Below, one piece after another: positions 36,845 through 44,358 of a stretch of DNA of 64,000 nt (position 1 is its first letter; each line of letters begins with the position of its first letter). Origin of the DNA: Bradyrhizobium lablabi (GTDB lineage: Bacteria; Pseudomonadota; Alphaproteobacteria; Rhizobiales; Xanthobacteraceae). Location: NCBI RefSeq assembly GCF_900141755.1, contig NZ_LT670844.1:3410001-3474000 (forward strand), written 5' to 3'. The notes beneath the pieces were generated by a model, which worked only from the letters and a program-made list of their open reading frames with translations, was not told the origin of the DNA and ran no database searches. The position numbers and the translations under genes are program-made.

Positions 36845-36973
36845 GGCCCAGGCGGCTATCCTCGCACCCTCGAAATGCGCTAATATTGCGCGTCGTTGCG
36901 CCGTAAGCGCGCGGCCACTCCATGACGCGGCATCACCGCGCGCGCAACCCAATTCACCCCAGCGAGAACCATC

Positions 36974-37183
36974 ATGCGCATCAGTGCACGCAACCAGATC
37001 AAAGGCACCGTCGTCGAAGTCAAGAAGGGCGCGACCACCTCCCACGTCCGCGTCGACATCGGCGGCGGCCATATCGTGACTTCCTCGATCACCAACGAGG
37101 CGGTCGATGATTTGGGCATCAAGGCCAAGGGCGCAGTGACCGTCGTGATCAAGGCCTCCGACGTCATGATCGCGGTGGATTGA
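36974..37183 (+). CDS. mop: Mop molybdate-binding protein (single TOBE domain)
   Basis: 69-residue molbindin: one TOBE/Mop fold, SARNQIKGTVVEVKKGATTSHVRVDIGGG then ITNEAVDDLGIKAKGAVTVVIKASDVMIAVD. Free-standing Mop proteins form hexamers that store or buffer molybdate in the cytosol. It lies about 680 bases upstream of modA, on the same strand, and the ModC of this locus lacks the C-terminal TOBE domain, so Mop may supply the missing molybdate-binding function. The ATG at 36974 follows GCGAGAACC. Its stop is immediately before the next gene. Confidence 0.93.
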   Translation: MRISARNQIKGTVVEVKKGATTSHVRVDIGGGHIVTSSITNEAVDDLGIKAKGAVTVVIKASDVMIAVD

Positions 37184-37185
37184 TC

Positions 37186-37689
37186 ATGCGCGGTTCTTTG
37201 TTGATTGCATTGCTGCTGTGTGGGGCTCCCGCTTACGCCGCAGAAGAGCCGAGCGGCTGCGACAAGTTCAAATGGAATATCGAGCACGAACGCACGGCAC
37301 TGACCGCGCCGGATCGCATCAAGCTTGTGTCGGGTGGTGAACTTGACGCGCTGCCATCGACCGGGATGACGCTCGCTTTGGTCGCACCGGGCGAGGCAAA
37401 ACTGCCCTCGCCGCCGGAACGCGCGCCCAAGGAAGGCACCTTCGCCGGTTTTGCCAATTTCACGAGCGCACCGAAGGCAGGCCTCTACACCATCAGCCTG
37501 TCCGCCGGCGGCTGGGTCGACGTGGTGCAGGACGGGCATTTTGTCAAACCCAAGGGGTTTAGCGGCGCGACCGATTGTGACGGTATCCGCAAGACCATGA
37601 AGTACGAGCTTTCGGCCAGCCCGTTCGTATTGCAGGTCAGCGGGACCAAGGAGAATTCGGTATCGGTTGCGATCCTGCCCTCGGAATAG
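37186..37689 (+). CDS. Secreted hypothetical protein, 167 aa
   Basis: Not a named family to me. The ATG at 37186 (MRGSLLIALLLCGAPAYAAEE) gives a signal peptide with a likely cut after AYA. The mature protein, about 148 residues, is probably periplasmic and rich in beta-strand-like segments (LYTISLSAGGWVDVVQDG, SPFVLQVSGTKENSVSVAIL). Two cysteines (GCDKFKW, DCDGIRK) could pair. It is 2 bases after the mop stop and on the same strand, so it is cotranscribed with mop. A periplasmic companion of molybdate handling is possible but unproven. Confidence 0.75.
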   Translation: MRGSLLIALLLCGAPAYAAEEPSGCDKFKWNIEHERTALTAPDRIKLVSGGELDALPSTGMTLALVAPGEAKLPSPPERAPKEGTFAGFANFTSAPKAGLYTISLSAGGWVDVVQDGHFVKPKGFSGATDCDGIRKTMKYELSASPFVLQVSGTKENSVSVAILPSE

Positions 37690-37865
37690 GTCAACAGGCC
37701 TTTACCCAAACCTCCAGCCTGTTATTGTTTTTGCTCGCGAAATCCCGGTCGGCCGTAAGCCGCCGGGAGAACGGAACGGCGCTTCCGCCTGTCGCGTCCA
37801 TGTCAACCAACGCCTGATTTGCGCGCGCGGAAAAGCGCGCCCGCGAATACGCACGGAGCGTCATC

Positions 37866-38651
37866 ATGCATCGTCTTGCCGGACTCGTCGCCGCCTTCAT
37901 GATCCTGTGCGGATCTGCCTTTTTGCCTGCGCTTGCCCAGGACAAGAACCTCGTCGTGTTTGCCGCGGCCTCGATGAAGAACGCGCTCGACGACATCGAC
38001 CTAGCCTTCACCTCCAAGACCGGCGTCAAGGTTTCGGCGAGCTATGCCGCAAGCTCGGTATTGGCAAAGCAGATCGAGCAAGGCGCGCCGGCGGATATTT
38101 TTGTCTCTGCCGACACTGACTGGATGGACTACGCGGTCAGTAAGAAGAACATCAACGAGCAGACGCGGATCAATCTGCTCGGCAACAGCATCGTGCTGAT
38201 CGCGCCAAAGGATTCAGACATCAACAACGTCACCATCGCGCCAGGTTTCGATCTGGCAAAACTCGCCGGCGACGGCAAGATCGCCACCGGCGACGTCAAA
38301 GCCGTCCCTGTCGGCAAATACGCCAAGGCGGCGCTGGAGAAACTCGGGGCCTGGCAGGCCGCCGAGCCGAAATTCGCCATGGCCGAGAGCGTGCGCGCGG
38401 CGCTTACCCTGGTGGCGCGCGGCGAGGCGGCGCTCGGGATCGTCTATTCGACCGACGCCAAGGTCGAGCCCGGCGTCAAAATCGTCGGCACTTTTCCGGC
38501 GGATTCTCATCCGCCGATCATCTACCCGGTCGCGGCGACGACGACCGCAAGAGCGGAAGCCGCCGATTATTTGACCTTCCTGAAATCATCGGCGGCGAAG
38601 ACGATCCTGGAAAGATATGGATTCACGTACCTGATCCGCCCGACCTCCTGA
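37866..38651 (+). CDS. modA: Molybdate ABC transporter substrate-binding protein
   Basis: 261-residue periplasmic binding protein for molybdate/tungstate. The signal peptide is residues 1-25 (cut after LALA-Q). The mature N-terminus NLVVFAAASMKNALDDI is the ModA signature with the oxyanion-binding serine, and SYAASSVLAKQIEQGAPADIFVSAD forms the second binding-loop region. PVGKYAKAALEKLG and GIVYSTDA complete the family pattern. modB begins 9 bases after the stop. The 176-base upstream gap shows no ModE-box or riboswitch that I can identify by eye. Confidence 0.96.
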   Translation: MHRLAGLVAAFMILCGSAFLPALAQDKNLVVFAAASMKNALDDIDLAFTSKTGVKVSASYAASSVLAKQIEQGAPADIFVSADTDWMDYAVSKKNINEQTRINLLGNSIVLIAPKDSDINNVTIAPGFDLAKLAGDGKIATGDVKAVPVGKYAKAALEKLGAWQAAEPKFAMAESVRAALTLVARGEAALGIVYSTDAKVEPGVKIVGTFPADSHPPIIYPVAATTTARAEAADYLTFLKSSAAKTILERYGFTYLIRPTS

Positions 38652-38660
38652 TCCCCTTAA

Positions 38661-39356
38661 GTGTTCGACATCTCGCCCACGGAATGGACCGCGATCGCGC
38701 TTTCGCTGCGGGTGGCGACAGTCGCGACGCTGGTCGCGACGCCGCTCGGGATCGCGGTCGCATGGCTGTTGGCGCGGCGTGATTTCTGGGGCAAGTCGGT
38801 CGCCGACGCGTTGATCCATCTGCCGCTGGTGCTGCCGCCGGTCGCCACCGGTTATCTCCTGCTTTTGACGTTCGGCCGGCGCGGCCTGGTCGGCGCCTGG
38901 CTCGCCGATCATCTCGGCATCGTGTTCGCGTTCCGCTGGACCGGGGCGGCGCTGGCCTGCGGGGTGATGTCGTTTCCGTTGCTGGTGCGGCCGATCCGGC
39001 TATCGATCGAGGCGGTGGACCGGAGGCTGGAGCAGGCGGCAAGCACGCTCGGCGCCGAGCCCTGGCGGGTGTTTGCGACCGTCACCTTACCCCTGGCATT
39101 GCCGGGCGTGCTGGCAGGGATGGTACTGGGCTTTGCCAAGGCGATCGGCGAATTCGGCGCGACCATTACTTTCGTGTCGAACATTCCCGGCGAAACCCAG
39201 ACCATTTCCTCGGCGATCTATTCGCTGATCCAGACTCCCGACGGCGATACCGCGGCGCTGCGGCTGGTGGTGGTTTCTGTGGTGATTGCGATGGGCGCAT
39301 TGATCGCTTCCGAATGGTTCGCGCGGCGCGCGACCCAGCGCCTGCACGGGAATTGA
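38661..39356 (+). CDS. modB: Molybdate ABC transporter permease
   Basis: 231-residue inner-membrane permease with about five or six helices. The EAA coupling loop is [26 protein letters not shown] (about residues 130-155), followed by [23 protein letters not shown], typical of ModB. Length is normal (about 225-230). The start codon is GTG at 38661, 9 bases after modA; the stop is 2 bases before the modC ATG. The three form one transcription unit with near-contiguous reading frames. Confidence 0.96.
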   Translation: MFDISPTEWTAIALSLRVATVATLVATPLGIAVAWLLARRDFWGKSVADALIHLPLVLPPVATGYLLLLTFGRRGLVGAWLADHLGIVFAFRWTGAALACGVMSFPLLVRPIRLSIEAVDRRLEQAASTLGAEPWRVFATVTLPLALPGVLAGMVLGFAKAIGEFGATITFVSNIPGETQTISSAIYSLIQTPDGDTAALRLVVVSVVIAMGALIASEWFARRATQRLHGN

Positions 39357-39358
39357 CC

Positions 39359-40027
39359 ATGCTGCGCGTCGACATCACAAAGAGGCTCGGCGAATTCTCC
39401 CTTGAGGCTTCCTTCACCAGCGAGGGGCGCGTGACCGGCCTGTTCGGCGCCTCGGGTGCCGGCAAGACCTCGCTGATCAACATGATCGCGGGATTATTGA
39501 AGCCCGACCGAGGCATCATCGCCATCGACGGCGAGACGCTCGACGACACCGCCAAACGCGTGCATGTCCCCGCGCATCGCCGCCGCATCGGCTATGTGTT
39601 TCAGGACGCGCGGCTGTTTCCGCATCTTAACGTCGCACAAAACCTCGACTATGGCCGACGGATGAACAGGCTCGCCGAGGACCCCGCGCAATTCAAGCGC
39701 GTCACCGACCTGCTCGATATTGGCCACCTGTTGGATCGCCGTCCCGGCAAACTCTCCGGCGGCGAGCGCCAGCGCGTCGCGCTCGGACGCGCGCTGTTGT
39801 CAAAGCCGCGACTGCTGCTGATGGATGAGCCGCTCGGATCGCTCGATGAGGGGCGAAAAGTCGAGATCCTGCCCTATCTGGTGCGGCTGCGCGATGAGGC
39901 CAATGTGCCGATGGTCTATGTCAGCCACGACGCCGCCGAATTGCGCCAATTGGCGACACAGATCGTGATGCTTAGGGGTGGACGGGTGACTGCGCTCGGC
40001 GGAGTCAAGGTGCTGCCGGGCGTTTGA
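39359..40027 (+). CDS. modC: Molybdate ABC transporter ATP-binding protein, lacking TOBE domain
   Basis: 222-residue ABC ATPase. Walker A is GASGAGKTS (about residues 31-39), the Q-loop is [12 protein letters not shown], the signature is [15 protein letters not shown], Walker B is [12 protein letters not shown], and the H-loop is VYVSHD. E. coli ModC has 352 residues, with a C-terminal pair of TOBE folds that binds molybdate and regulates transport. Here the protein stops just after the nucleotide-binding domain, with no sign of a frameshift: the next bases run into a repeat. The separate Mop protein at 36974 may take over that role. It is the last gene of modABC. Confidence 0.94.
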   Translation: MLRVDITKRLGEFSLEASFTSEGRVTGLFGASGAGKTSLINMIAGLLKPDRGIIAIDGETLDDTAKRVHVPAHRRRIGYVFQDARLFPHLNVAQNLDYGRRMNRLAEDPAQFKRVTDLLDIGHLLDRRPGKLSGGERQRVALGRALLSKPRLLLMDEPLGSLDEGRKVEILPYLVRLRDEANVPMVYVSHDAAELRQLATQIVMLRGGRVTALGGVKVLPGV

Positions 40028-40031
40028 TGAT

Positions 40032-40132
40032 CCTCATGGTGAGGAGGCGCTCTTGCGCCGTCTCGAACCATGAGGCCCCCGTGCTGCCTCATCCTTCGAG
40101 ACGCGGCCAAGAGGCCGCTCCTCAGGATGAGG
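40032..40132. repeat. Family C repeat, second copy
   Basis: CCTCATGGTGAGGAGGCGCTCTTGCGCCGTCTCGAACCATGAGG is base-for-base the same as the start of the copy at 5771; the right end CATCCTTCGAGACGC...GCTCCTCAGGATGAGG also matches. It starts 4 bases after the modC stop and could fold as a terminator. The truncated end of modC lies directly against it. Confidence 0.88.
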
Positions 40133-40184
40133 TTCTTTGCTATTCTCGTGATCCGAGGCACGCCCTCAACCGGAGAAACAGCCC

Positions 40185-40973
40185 ATGGCCGAGCCGCAGA
40201 TCCGCTTCAACGACGGTGCAGGCTATGAGCGGATGATGGGGGTCTGGAGCAAACTCGTGGGCGAAGTCTTCCTTGACTGGCTCGCGCCGCGCTCCGGCCT
40301 GCGCTGGATCGACGTCGGCTGCGGCAACGGGGCCTTCACCGAGCTGATCGTCAGGAGATACGCACCCGCCGAGATTTCCGGCGTCGATCCCTCCGAAGGC
40401 CAACTCGCCTTTGCCCGCGCACGGCCAACCACGCGCATCGCGCAATTTCGGCAAGGCGACGCAATGGAGCTTCCCTACGCAGCCCACACATTCGACGCGG
40501 CGGTGATGGCACTGGTGATATTCTTCGTTCCCGATCCCGCCAAGGGTCTCGCCGAGATGGTTCGGGTGGTGGCCCCGGGCGGATCGGTCGCCGCTTATGC
40601 CTGGGACGTCCTGGGTGGTGGATTTCCTTTACTGCCAATCCAGAGAGAAATGCGCGCCATGGGCGTTCCCGTACCTCTGCCGCCGAGTTCGGACGTTTCG
40701 AGAGCCGAGGCGCTTCAGAAGCTATGGACCGATGCGGGTCTTGAAGGCGTGGAGACGCGGAAGATCGAGGTGCAACGGACCTTCCCCGATTTCGACGATT
40801 ATTGGACGACGGCCATGCTGGCATCCAGCACCGGTCCGACGGTCGCTGCGATGCCGCCGGATGACGCCGCGCGGCTGAAAAGCCGCGTGCGGGCGGCCAT
40901 GCCCGCAGACGATGCAGGACGCATTACCTATCGTACGTGGGCCAATGCAGTTAAGGGACGCGTACCGAGTTGA
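40185..40973 (+). CDS. Class I SAM-dependent methyltransferase
   Basis: 262-residue cytosolic protein with a Rossmann methyltransferase domain. Motif I is IDVGCGNGAFTEL (about residues 42-54), the acidic loop VDPSEGQLAFA follows, then the motif II region QGDAMELPYAAHTFDAAVMALVI and motif III MVRVVAPGGSVAAYAWD. The family is the UbiE/COQ5-like Methyltransf_11 group; the substrate (small molecule or lipid) cannot be told. It stands alone between the family C repeat and the convergent CaiB-type gene. The ATG at 40185 is preceded by GGAGAAAC. Confidence 0.88.
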   Translation: MAEPQIRFNDGAGYERMMGVWSKLVGEVFLDWLAPRSGLRWIDVGCGNGAFTELIVRRYAPAEISGVDPSEGQLAFARARPTTRIAQFRQGDAMELPYAAHTFDAAVMALVIFFVPDPAKGLAEMVRVVAPGGSVAAYAWDVLGGGFPLLPIQREMRAMGVPVPLPPSSDVSRAEALQKLWTDAGLEGVETRKIEVQRTFPDFDDYWTTAMLASSTGPTVAAMPPDDAARLKSRVRAAMPADDAGRITYRTWANAVKGRVPS

Positions 40974-41000
40974 ACGGCGGCTGCCACGAGCCGCTGCCGC

Positions 41001-42203
41001 TCAGACGATCTCACGCGCGCGCAAATCCGCGATTGCATCTGCATCGTAGCCGAGCGAACCCAGCACCTCATCGGTGTGGGCGCCGAGTTCGGGTGCCATT
41101 GAATCGAGCCTGCCGCCGCCATGGGCGAGCCGAAAACCGCTGCCGGCAAAGCGCAGGCGGCCATAGGGCGTATCGATCTCCTGCACGGCGCCGCGCGCCA
41201 AAATCTGCGGGTGATCGATCACTTCCTCGACCTTCCAGATGCTGGCGCAGGGCGCGCCCGCGGCCTCGAGGATTTTTTCCCACTCGCGCGGAGTCTTCTT
41301 CGCAAGCGCTTCCTCGATGATGGCGCGCAGCGCCAGCTCGTTTTCCTGGCGCGCGAACCAGTCAACAAAGCGCGGGTCTTCAAACGTATCGGCGCGTCCG
41401 AGGGCCGCCATCAGCGCGCGATATTGCTTCTCCGTGTTCACGGCGAGCAACAGATAACCGTCGCCGGCCCGGAATAAATTGGCGGTCGGCCGGCGGCTCA
41501 CCGCCTGATTGCCGGACAGTTGCTGACGATGGCCGGCGACCGTGTAGTCCGCCACCGGTCCCGACAGACACGCCAGCGTCGCCTCGAGCATGGAGACGTC
41601 GACCAATTGCCCCTTGCCGGTGTGGCTGCGCTGGAACAACGCGCTCGATACGCCGAACGCCGCGGTGGCGCCCGACAGCACGTCGCAGACCGCAAAGCCC
41701 GCGCGGGTCGGCCCGGTCTCCTCGTGGCCGGTAATTGCCATGATGCCCGACATCGCCTGGATCTTGCCGTCATAGCCGGCGCCCGATCGTTCCGGGCCGG
41801 TCTGGCCGAAGCCCGAGACCGCGCAATAGATCAGCCTGGAATTGATCGCCGAGAGTGCGGCGTAGCCGATGCCGAGCTTGTCCATCACGCCGGGACGAAA
41901 ATTTTCCATCACCACGTCGGCCTGGGCGGCAAGCTGTTTGACGATGTTGATCGCCTCGCCCTTCTGCAGGTCGAGCGTCAGACTGCGCTTGTTGCCGTTG
42001 ATCGCCTGCCAGCCAGGCGCAAGGCCGCGAGCGGCCCATTCGCGGCTCAACGGGGTACGGCGCATGTCCTCGCCTTCGCGCCGCTCCACCTTGATGACGT
42101 CGGCGCCGAGGAGCGCCAGTTGGTAGCTTGCATAGGGGCCGGCCAGCACCTGCGTGAAGTCGAGAATCTTCACGCCTTCGAACGGTCGGGTCACGCGGGA
42201 CAT
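41001..42203 (-). CDS. CaiB/BaiF family CoA-transferase
   Basis: 400-residue class III CoA-transferase, moving CoA between carboxylic acids in the cytosol. Family features are FEGVKILDFTQVLAGPYAS at the N-terminus, ADVIKVERREGEDMR, NKRSLTLDLQ, ENFRPGVMDKLGI and the catalytic aspartate D145 in GYDGKIQAMSG. Length is normal. AGGAGG abuts the ATG at 42203 with no spacing, whereas the in-frame GTG three codons later has 9-base spacing, so the true start may be that GTG (42194). The open frame upstream overlaps the next gene and is rejected. It is 50 bases downstream of the GrdB-like gene, on the same strand. Confidence 0.93.
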   Translation of the reverse strand: MSRVTRPFEGVKILDFTQVLAGPYASYQLALLGADVIKVERREGEDMRRTPLSREWAARGLAPGWQAINGNKRSLTLDLQKGEAINIVKQLAAQADVVMENFRPGVMDKLGIGYAALSAINSRLIYCAVSGFGQTGPERSGAGYDGKIQAMSGIMAITGHEETGPTRAGFAVCDVLSGATAAFGVSSALFQRSHTGKGQLVDVSMLEATLACLSGPVADYTVAGHRQQLSGNQAVSRRPTANLFRAGDGYLLLAVNTEKQYRALMAALGRADTFEDPRFVDWFARQENELALRAIIEEALAKKTPREWEKILEAAGAPCASIWKVEEVIDHPQILARGAVQEIDTPYGRLRFAGSGFRLAHGGGRLDSMAPELGAHTDEVLGSLGYDADAIADLRAREIV

Positions 42204-42253
42204 CCTCCTGATGGGTAGTTTTCTTGTTCTTGCTTCTTGTTCTTGATGGCGCG

Positions 42254-43183
42254 TCAGGCGGCCCGGTTGCCGCGCGCGATCTCTTTTTGCTTGTCGAATT
42301 CGGCGCGGCGCCGTGCCAGTTCTTCCGGGCTCATCTGCGCGATGTTGTTGTAGTCGAGCTTCCAGGAGGCATCCTCGCTCCAGCGCAGCGGTGACTGCAT
42401 CGTGGTGCGTGCGCCGGAGGCATGCTCCAAGAGGCCGAGCGCCAGCTCGAGCGTCAGCGCCTGCGACTCGATATCGTGGGGCTTGCCGGCGGAATTGCCC
42501 AGCGGGAAGTCGGAGAACAAAAAGCGCGGCACGGAAGCGTGCTCGACGATGTCCTTGGCGCATCCCATCACGACGGTGGGAATGCCGCCTGCCTCGAGAT
42601 GGCGGGCAACCAGCGCTGACGTCTGGTGGCAGACCGGGCAGTTCGGCACCAGCACGGCGACATCGACCTTGTCGTCGAGGCAGCGGGCCAGGATGTCCGG
42701 GGCATCGACATCGATCGTGACCCGGTGGCTGCGATTGGTCGGCGCGCCGAAGAAGCGCGGCGCGACCTCGCCGATCCGCCCCTTGGCTTTGGCCTTGAGG
42801 AGCTGCGGCAGGGGAAACCAGGTGCCACTGTCGGTCGCGGTCGTGTGCTTTCGGTCATAGCCGATATGCGAGATGCGCAAATCGTGCTGCTTTCCGGTGT
42901 CGCCGTCATAGACCTTGTAGAACTTGGCACCGCCATTATACGCAGCACCAGGGCCCTGATCGCCCTTCGCCGGATCATAGGGGGCGGCGGTGGTAATGAT
43001 CGTCACGCGCGATTGCGCCAGGGGCTTTTTCAGCTGATAGAACGGCGTATCGACATAATGTGCCCAGCGGTAGGGCGTGGTGTAGCCGATCGCGGCGTAG
43101 TAGTCGCGGGTCCGCTGCATATAGGGGACCGGGGAATCGTAGTCCGGCGCAAAGCCGAGTTGTTCATCGAGGGGGGCGGACAT
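42254..43183 (-). CDS. GrdB-like protein (glycine/sarcosine/betaine reductase B family)
   Basis: 309-residue protein. It resembles the family annotated as glycine/sarcosine/betaine reductase selenoprotein B. A CxxC pair, C182-P-V-C185, lies in VPNCPVCHQTSALVARHLEAGG where a redox or selenocysteine site would sit. YDPAKGDQGPGAAYNG and HIGYDRKHT are other distinctive stretches. Classical GrdB works in strict anaerobes with GrdA and thioredoxin; no grdA, grdC or selenocysteine genes are here. A thiol-dependent reductive or deaminating role, feeding a CoA ester to the neighbouring CaiB enzyme, is conjecture. The ATG at 43183 is chosen; the frame extends to 43348. Confidence 0.75.
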   Translation of the reverse strand: MSAPLDEQLGFAPDYDSPVPYMQRTRDYYAAIGYTTPYRWAHYVDTPFYQLKKPLAQSRVTIITTAAPYDPAKGDQGPGAAYNGGAKFYKVYDGDTGKQHDLRISHIGYDRKHTTATDSGTWFPLPQLLKAKAKGRIGEVAPRFFGAPTNRSHRVTIDVDAPDILARCLDDKVDVAVLVPNCPVCHQTSALVARHLEAGGIPTVVMGCAKDIVEHASVPRFLFSDFPLGNSAGKPHDIESQALTLELALGLLEHASGARTTMQSPLRWSEDASWKLDYNNIAQMSPEELARRRAEFDKQKEIARGNRAA

Positions 43184-43383
43184 TGTTGTGTCTCTCCTGC
43201 GTTTCCACCGTAGGGTCATGGATCGACCTTCGGCCAGACTAGAGATAGTCCGCTCATTCCTCAACTGCCGAAAGAGCAACTCACCCCCCGCGATCGGCGA
43301 CCAGAGGTCGGTCTCGAACAGTCGGGACAAGCCCGGACACACCTCCACACTCGCAGGCGCCGGGCGCCCCGAGTTGATGCGAC

Positions 43384-44000
43384 GTTAATGTCCCTCGGAA
43401 ACAACGAGGGAGCAGGGAATGCCGGGTGCGCGCTGCACCCGCGGTCTCGTGTGCAAAATGCACGAAAGAAAACGCACACGAGCATACAGGTTCAGCGGAG
43501 GCACTCCGGCATTCCCTGCGCAATGGCTTTACGGCTTATAGCGCGCTCTCCCCGGCGACGAATTCCTTTTGTCACCGTCGTCTGCGGATTAAGGTTTGTC
43601 CAAGCCCGGTTGGGCCGACGCGCCTCCGCAGACTTGACACCAGCAACGGGTGCCAGGACCACACGGTTTTGCCGTACGCAGCCACCCGTCTTCACCCAAA
43701 GGCTTCGCCGGGCTATGGCGCCGTCGTCTTGCGCGAGGAATCTCGCTCACGGGACAAACCCGCCCTGCGATTCCGTTCCGCGCCGACGCTGCCGCGTCCA
43801 CCGCATCCCACCGCGCGTTTCGTGACGATCGCGACCCGCCCCTCTTCTCGGGTGAGACGGGCAGAGTCAAATCACTGATTTGCCCGACGGCACCAGCGGA
43901 ATATTTTTGTCGGCAGGGCTGGACAGAGAAATTCGCGAGCGCAACGCTGATTTGCCCGTCGGGCAATCGGCGTTCAGTCCGTGGGTGGCAGTGCCCTTAA
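43384..44000. repeat. Large structured interspersed repeat (family F)
   Basis: About 600 bases with no convincing gene. Outer 14-base arms GCAGGGAATGCCGG (43412-43425) and CCGGCATTCCCTGC (43506-43519) enclose GTGC/GCAC (43426-43438) and CTCGTGTGC/GCACACGAG (43446-43454 / 43474-43482), a cloverleaf-like fold. The right part contains GATTTGCCCGACG and GATTTGCCCGTCGGGCAATC, again inverted. The short translations of this block (for example GAGNAGCALHPRSRV) recur, as I recall, as spurious hypothetical proteins in Bradyrhizobium genomes. It separates the GrdB-like gene from the antiporter. Confidence 0.7.
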
Positions 44001-44118
44001 TTACCACATCGCGTCATTGCCCGGCACTCTGGCGGACAATCGCATGGGTAAAATATCTTGAGAGCACTGTCACGTAATGCGGACGTGAGCGAACGAGTAT
44101 CCCCGCTTGCTCTCGGCT

Positions 44119-44307
44119 CTATGACTCACGACGAATTCTTTGATCGTACGACATGGTGATCTTCTCAATTTCGCCCTTGACGATGTTCGTTCCGCTCAAA
44201 TCGATGGCATGTGGCACCGGCATGCCCCATATTCTAACTGTTTCGTGCGGGGAACCAAGGCATCTGGCTAGGAAGGACAGCCCAATTCTTCCGAGCCGGA
44301 CACGCAA
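44119..44307 (-). CDS. Possible small protein or gene remnant, 62 aa
   Basis: A TTG-started leftward frame in an otherwise gene-free stretch, open in frame as far upstream as about 44358. Composition is less GC-rich than the neighbours, and no ribosome-binding site is evident. Contains FLARCLGSPHETVRIWGMPVPHAIDLSG and ends KITMSYDQRIRRES. No family recognised. It could be a decayed fragment carried by the repeat-rich region. Confidence 0.22.
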   Translation of the reverse strand: MRVRLGRIGLSFLARCLGSPHETVRIWGMPVPHAIDLSGTNIVKGEIEKITMSYDQRIRRES

Positions 44308-44358
44308 CTGGCGAACGATCGTATTGGTAAAGTAGTTGATATACCCTAATTTCGTAAT

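Noticed and set aside
37690..37865. Molybdenum-cofactor riboswitch or ModE box before modA
   Set aside because: The leader has some GC-rich pairing, but I could not identify the conserved core or a ModE palindrome by eye.
42204..42563. N-terminal extension of the CaiB-type CoA-transferase
   Set aside because: It is an out-of-frame read of the GrdB-like gene; family start and Shine-Dalgarno place the start at 42203 or 42194.
43388..43878. Rightward open frames in the structured repeat (GAGNAGCALHP-type)
   Set aside because: Overlapping frames without ribosome-binding sites inside a strongly paired repeat; I recall such translations as typical spurious proteins.
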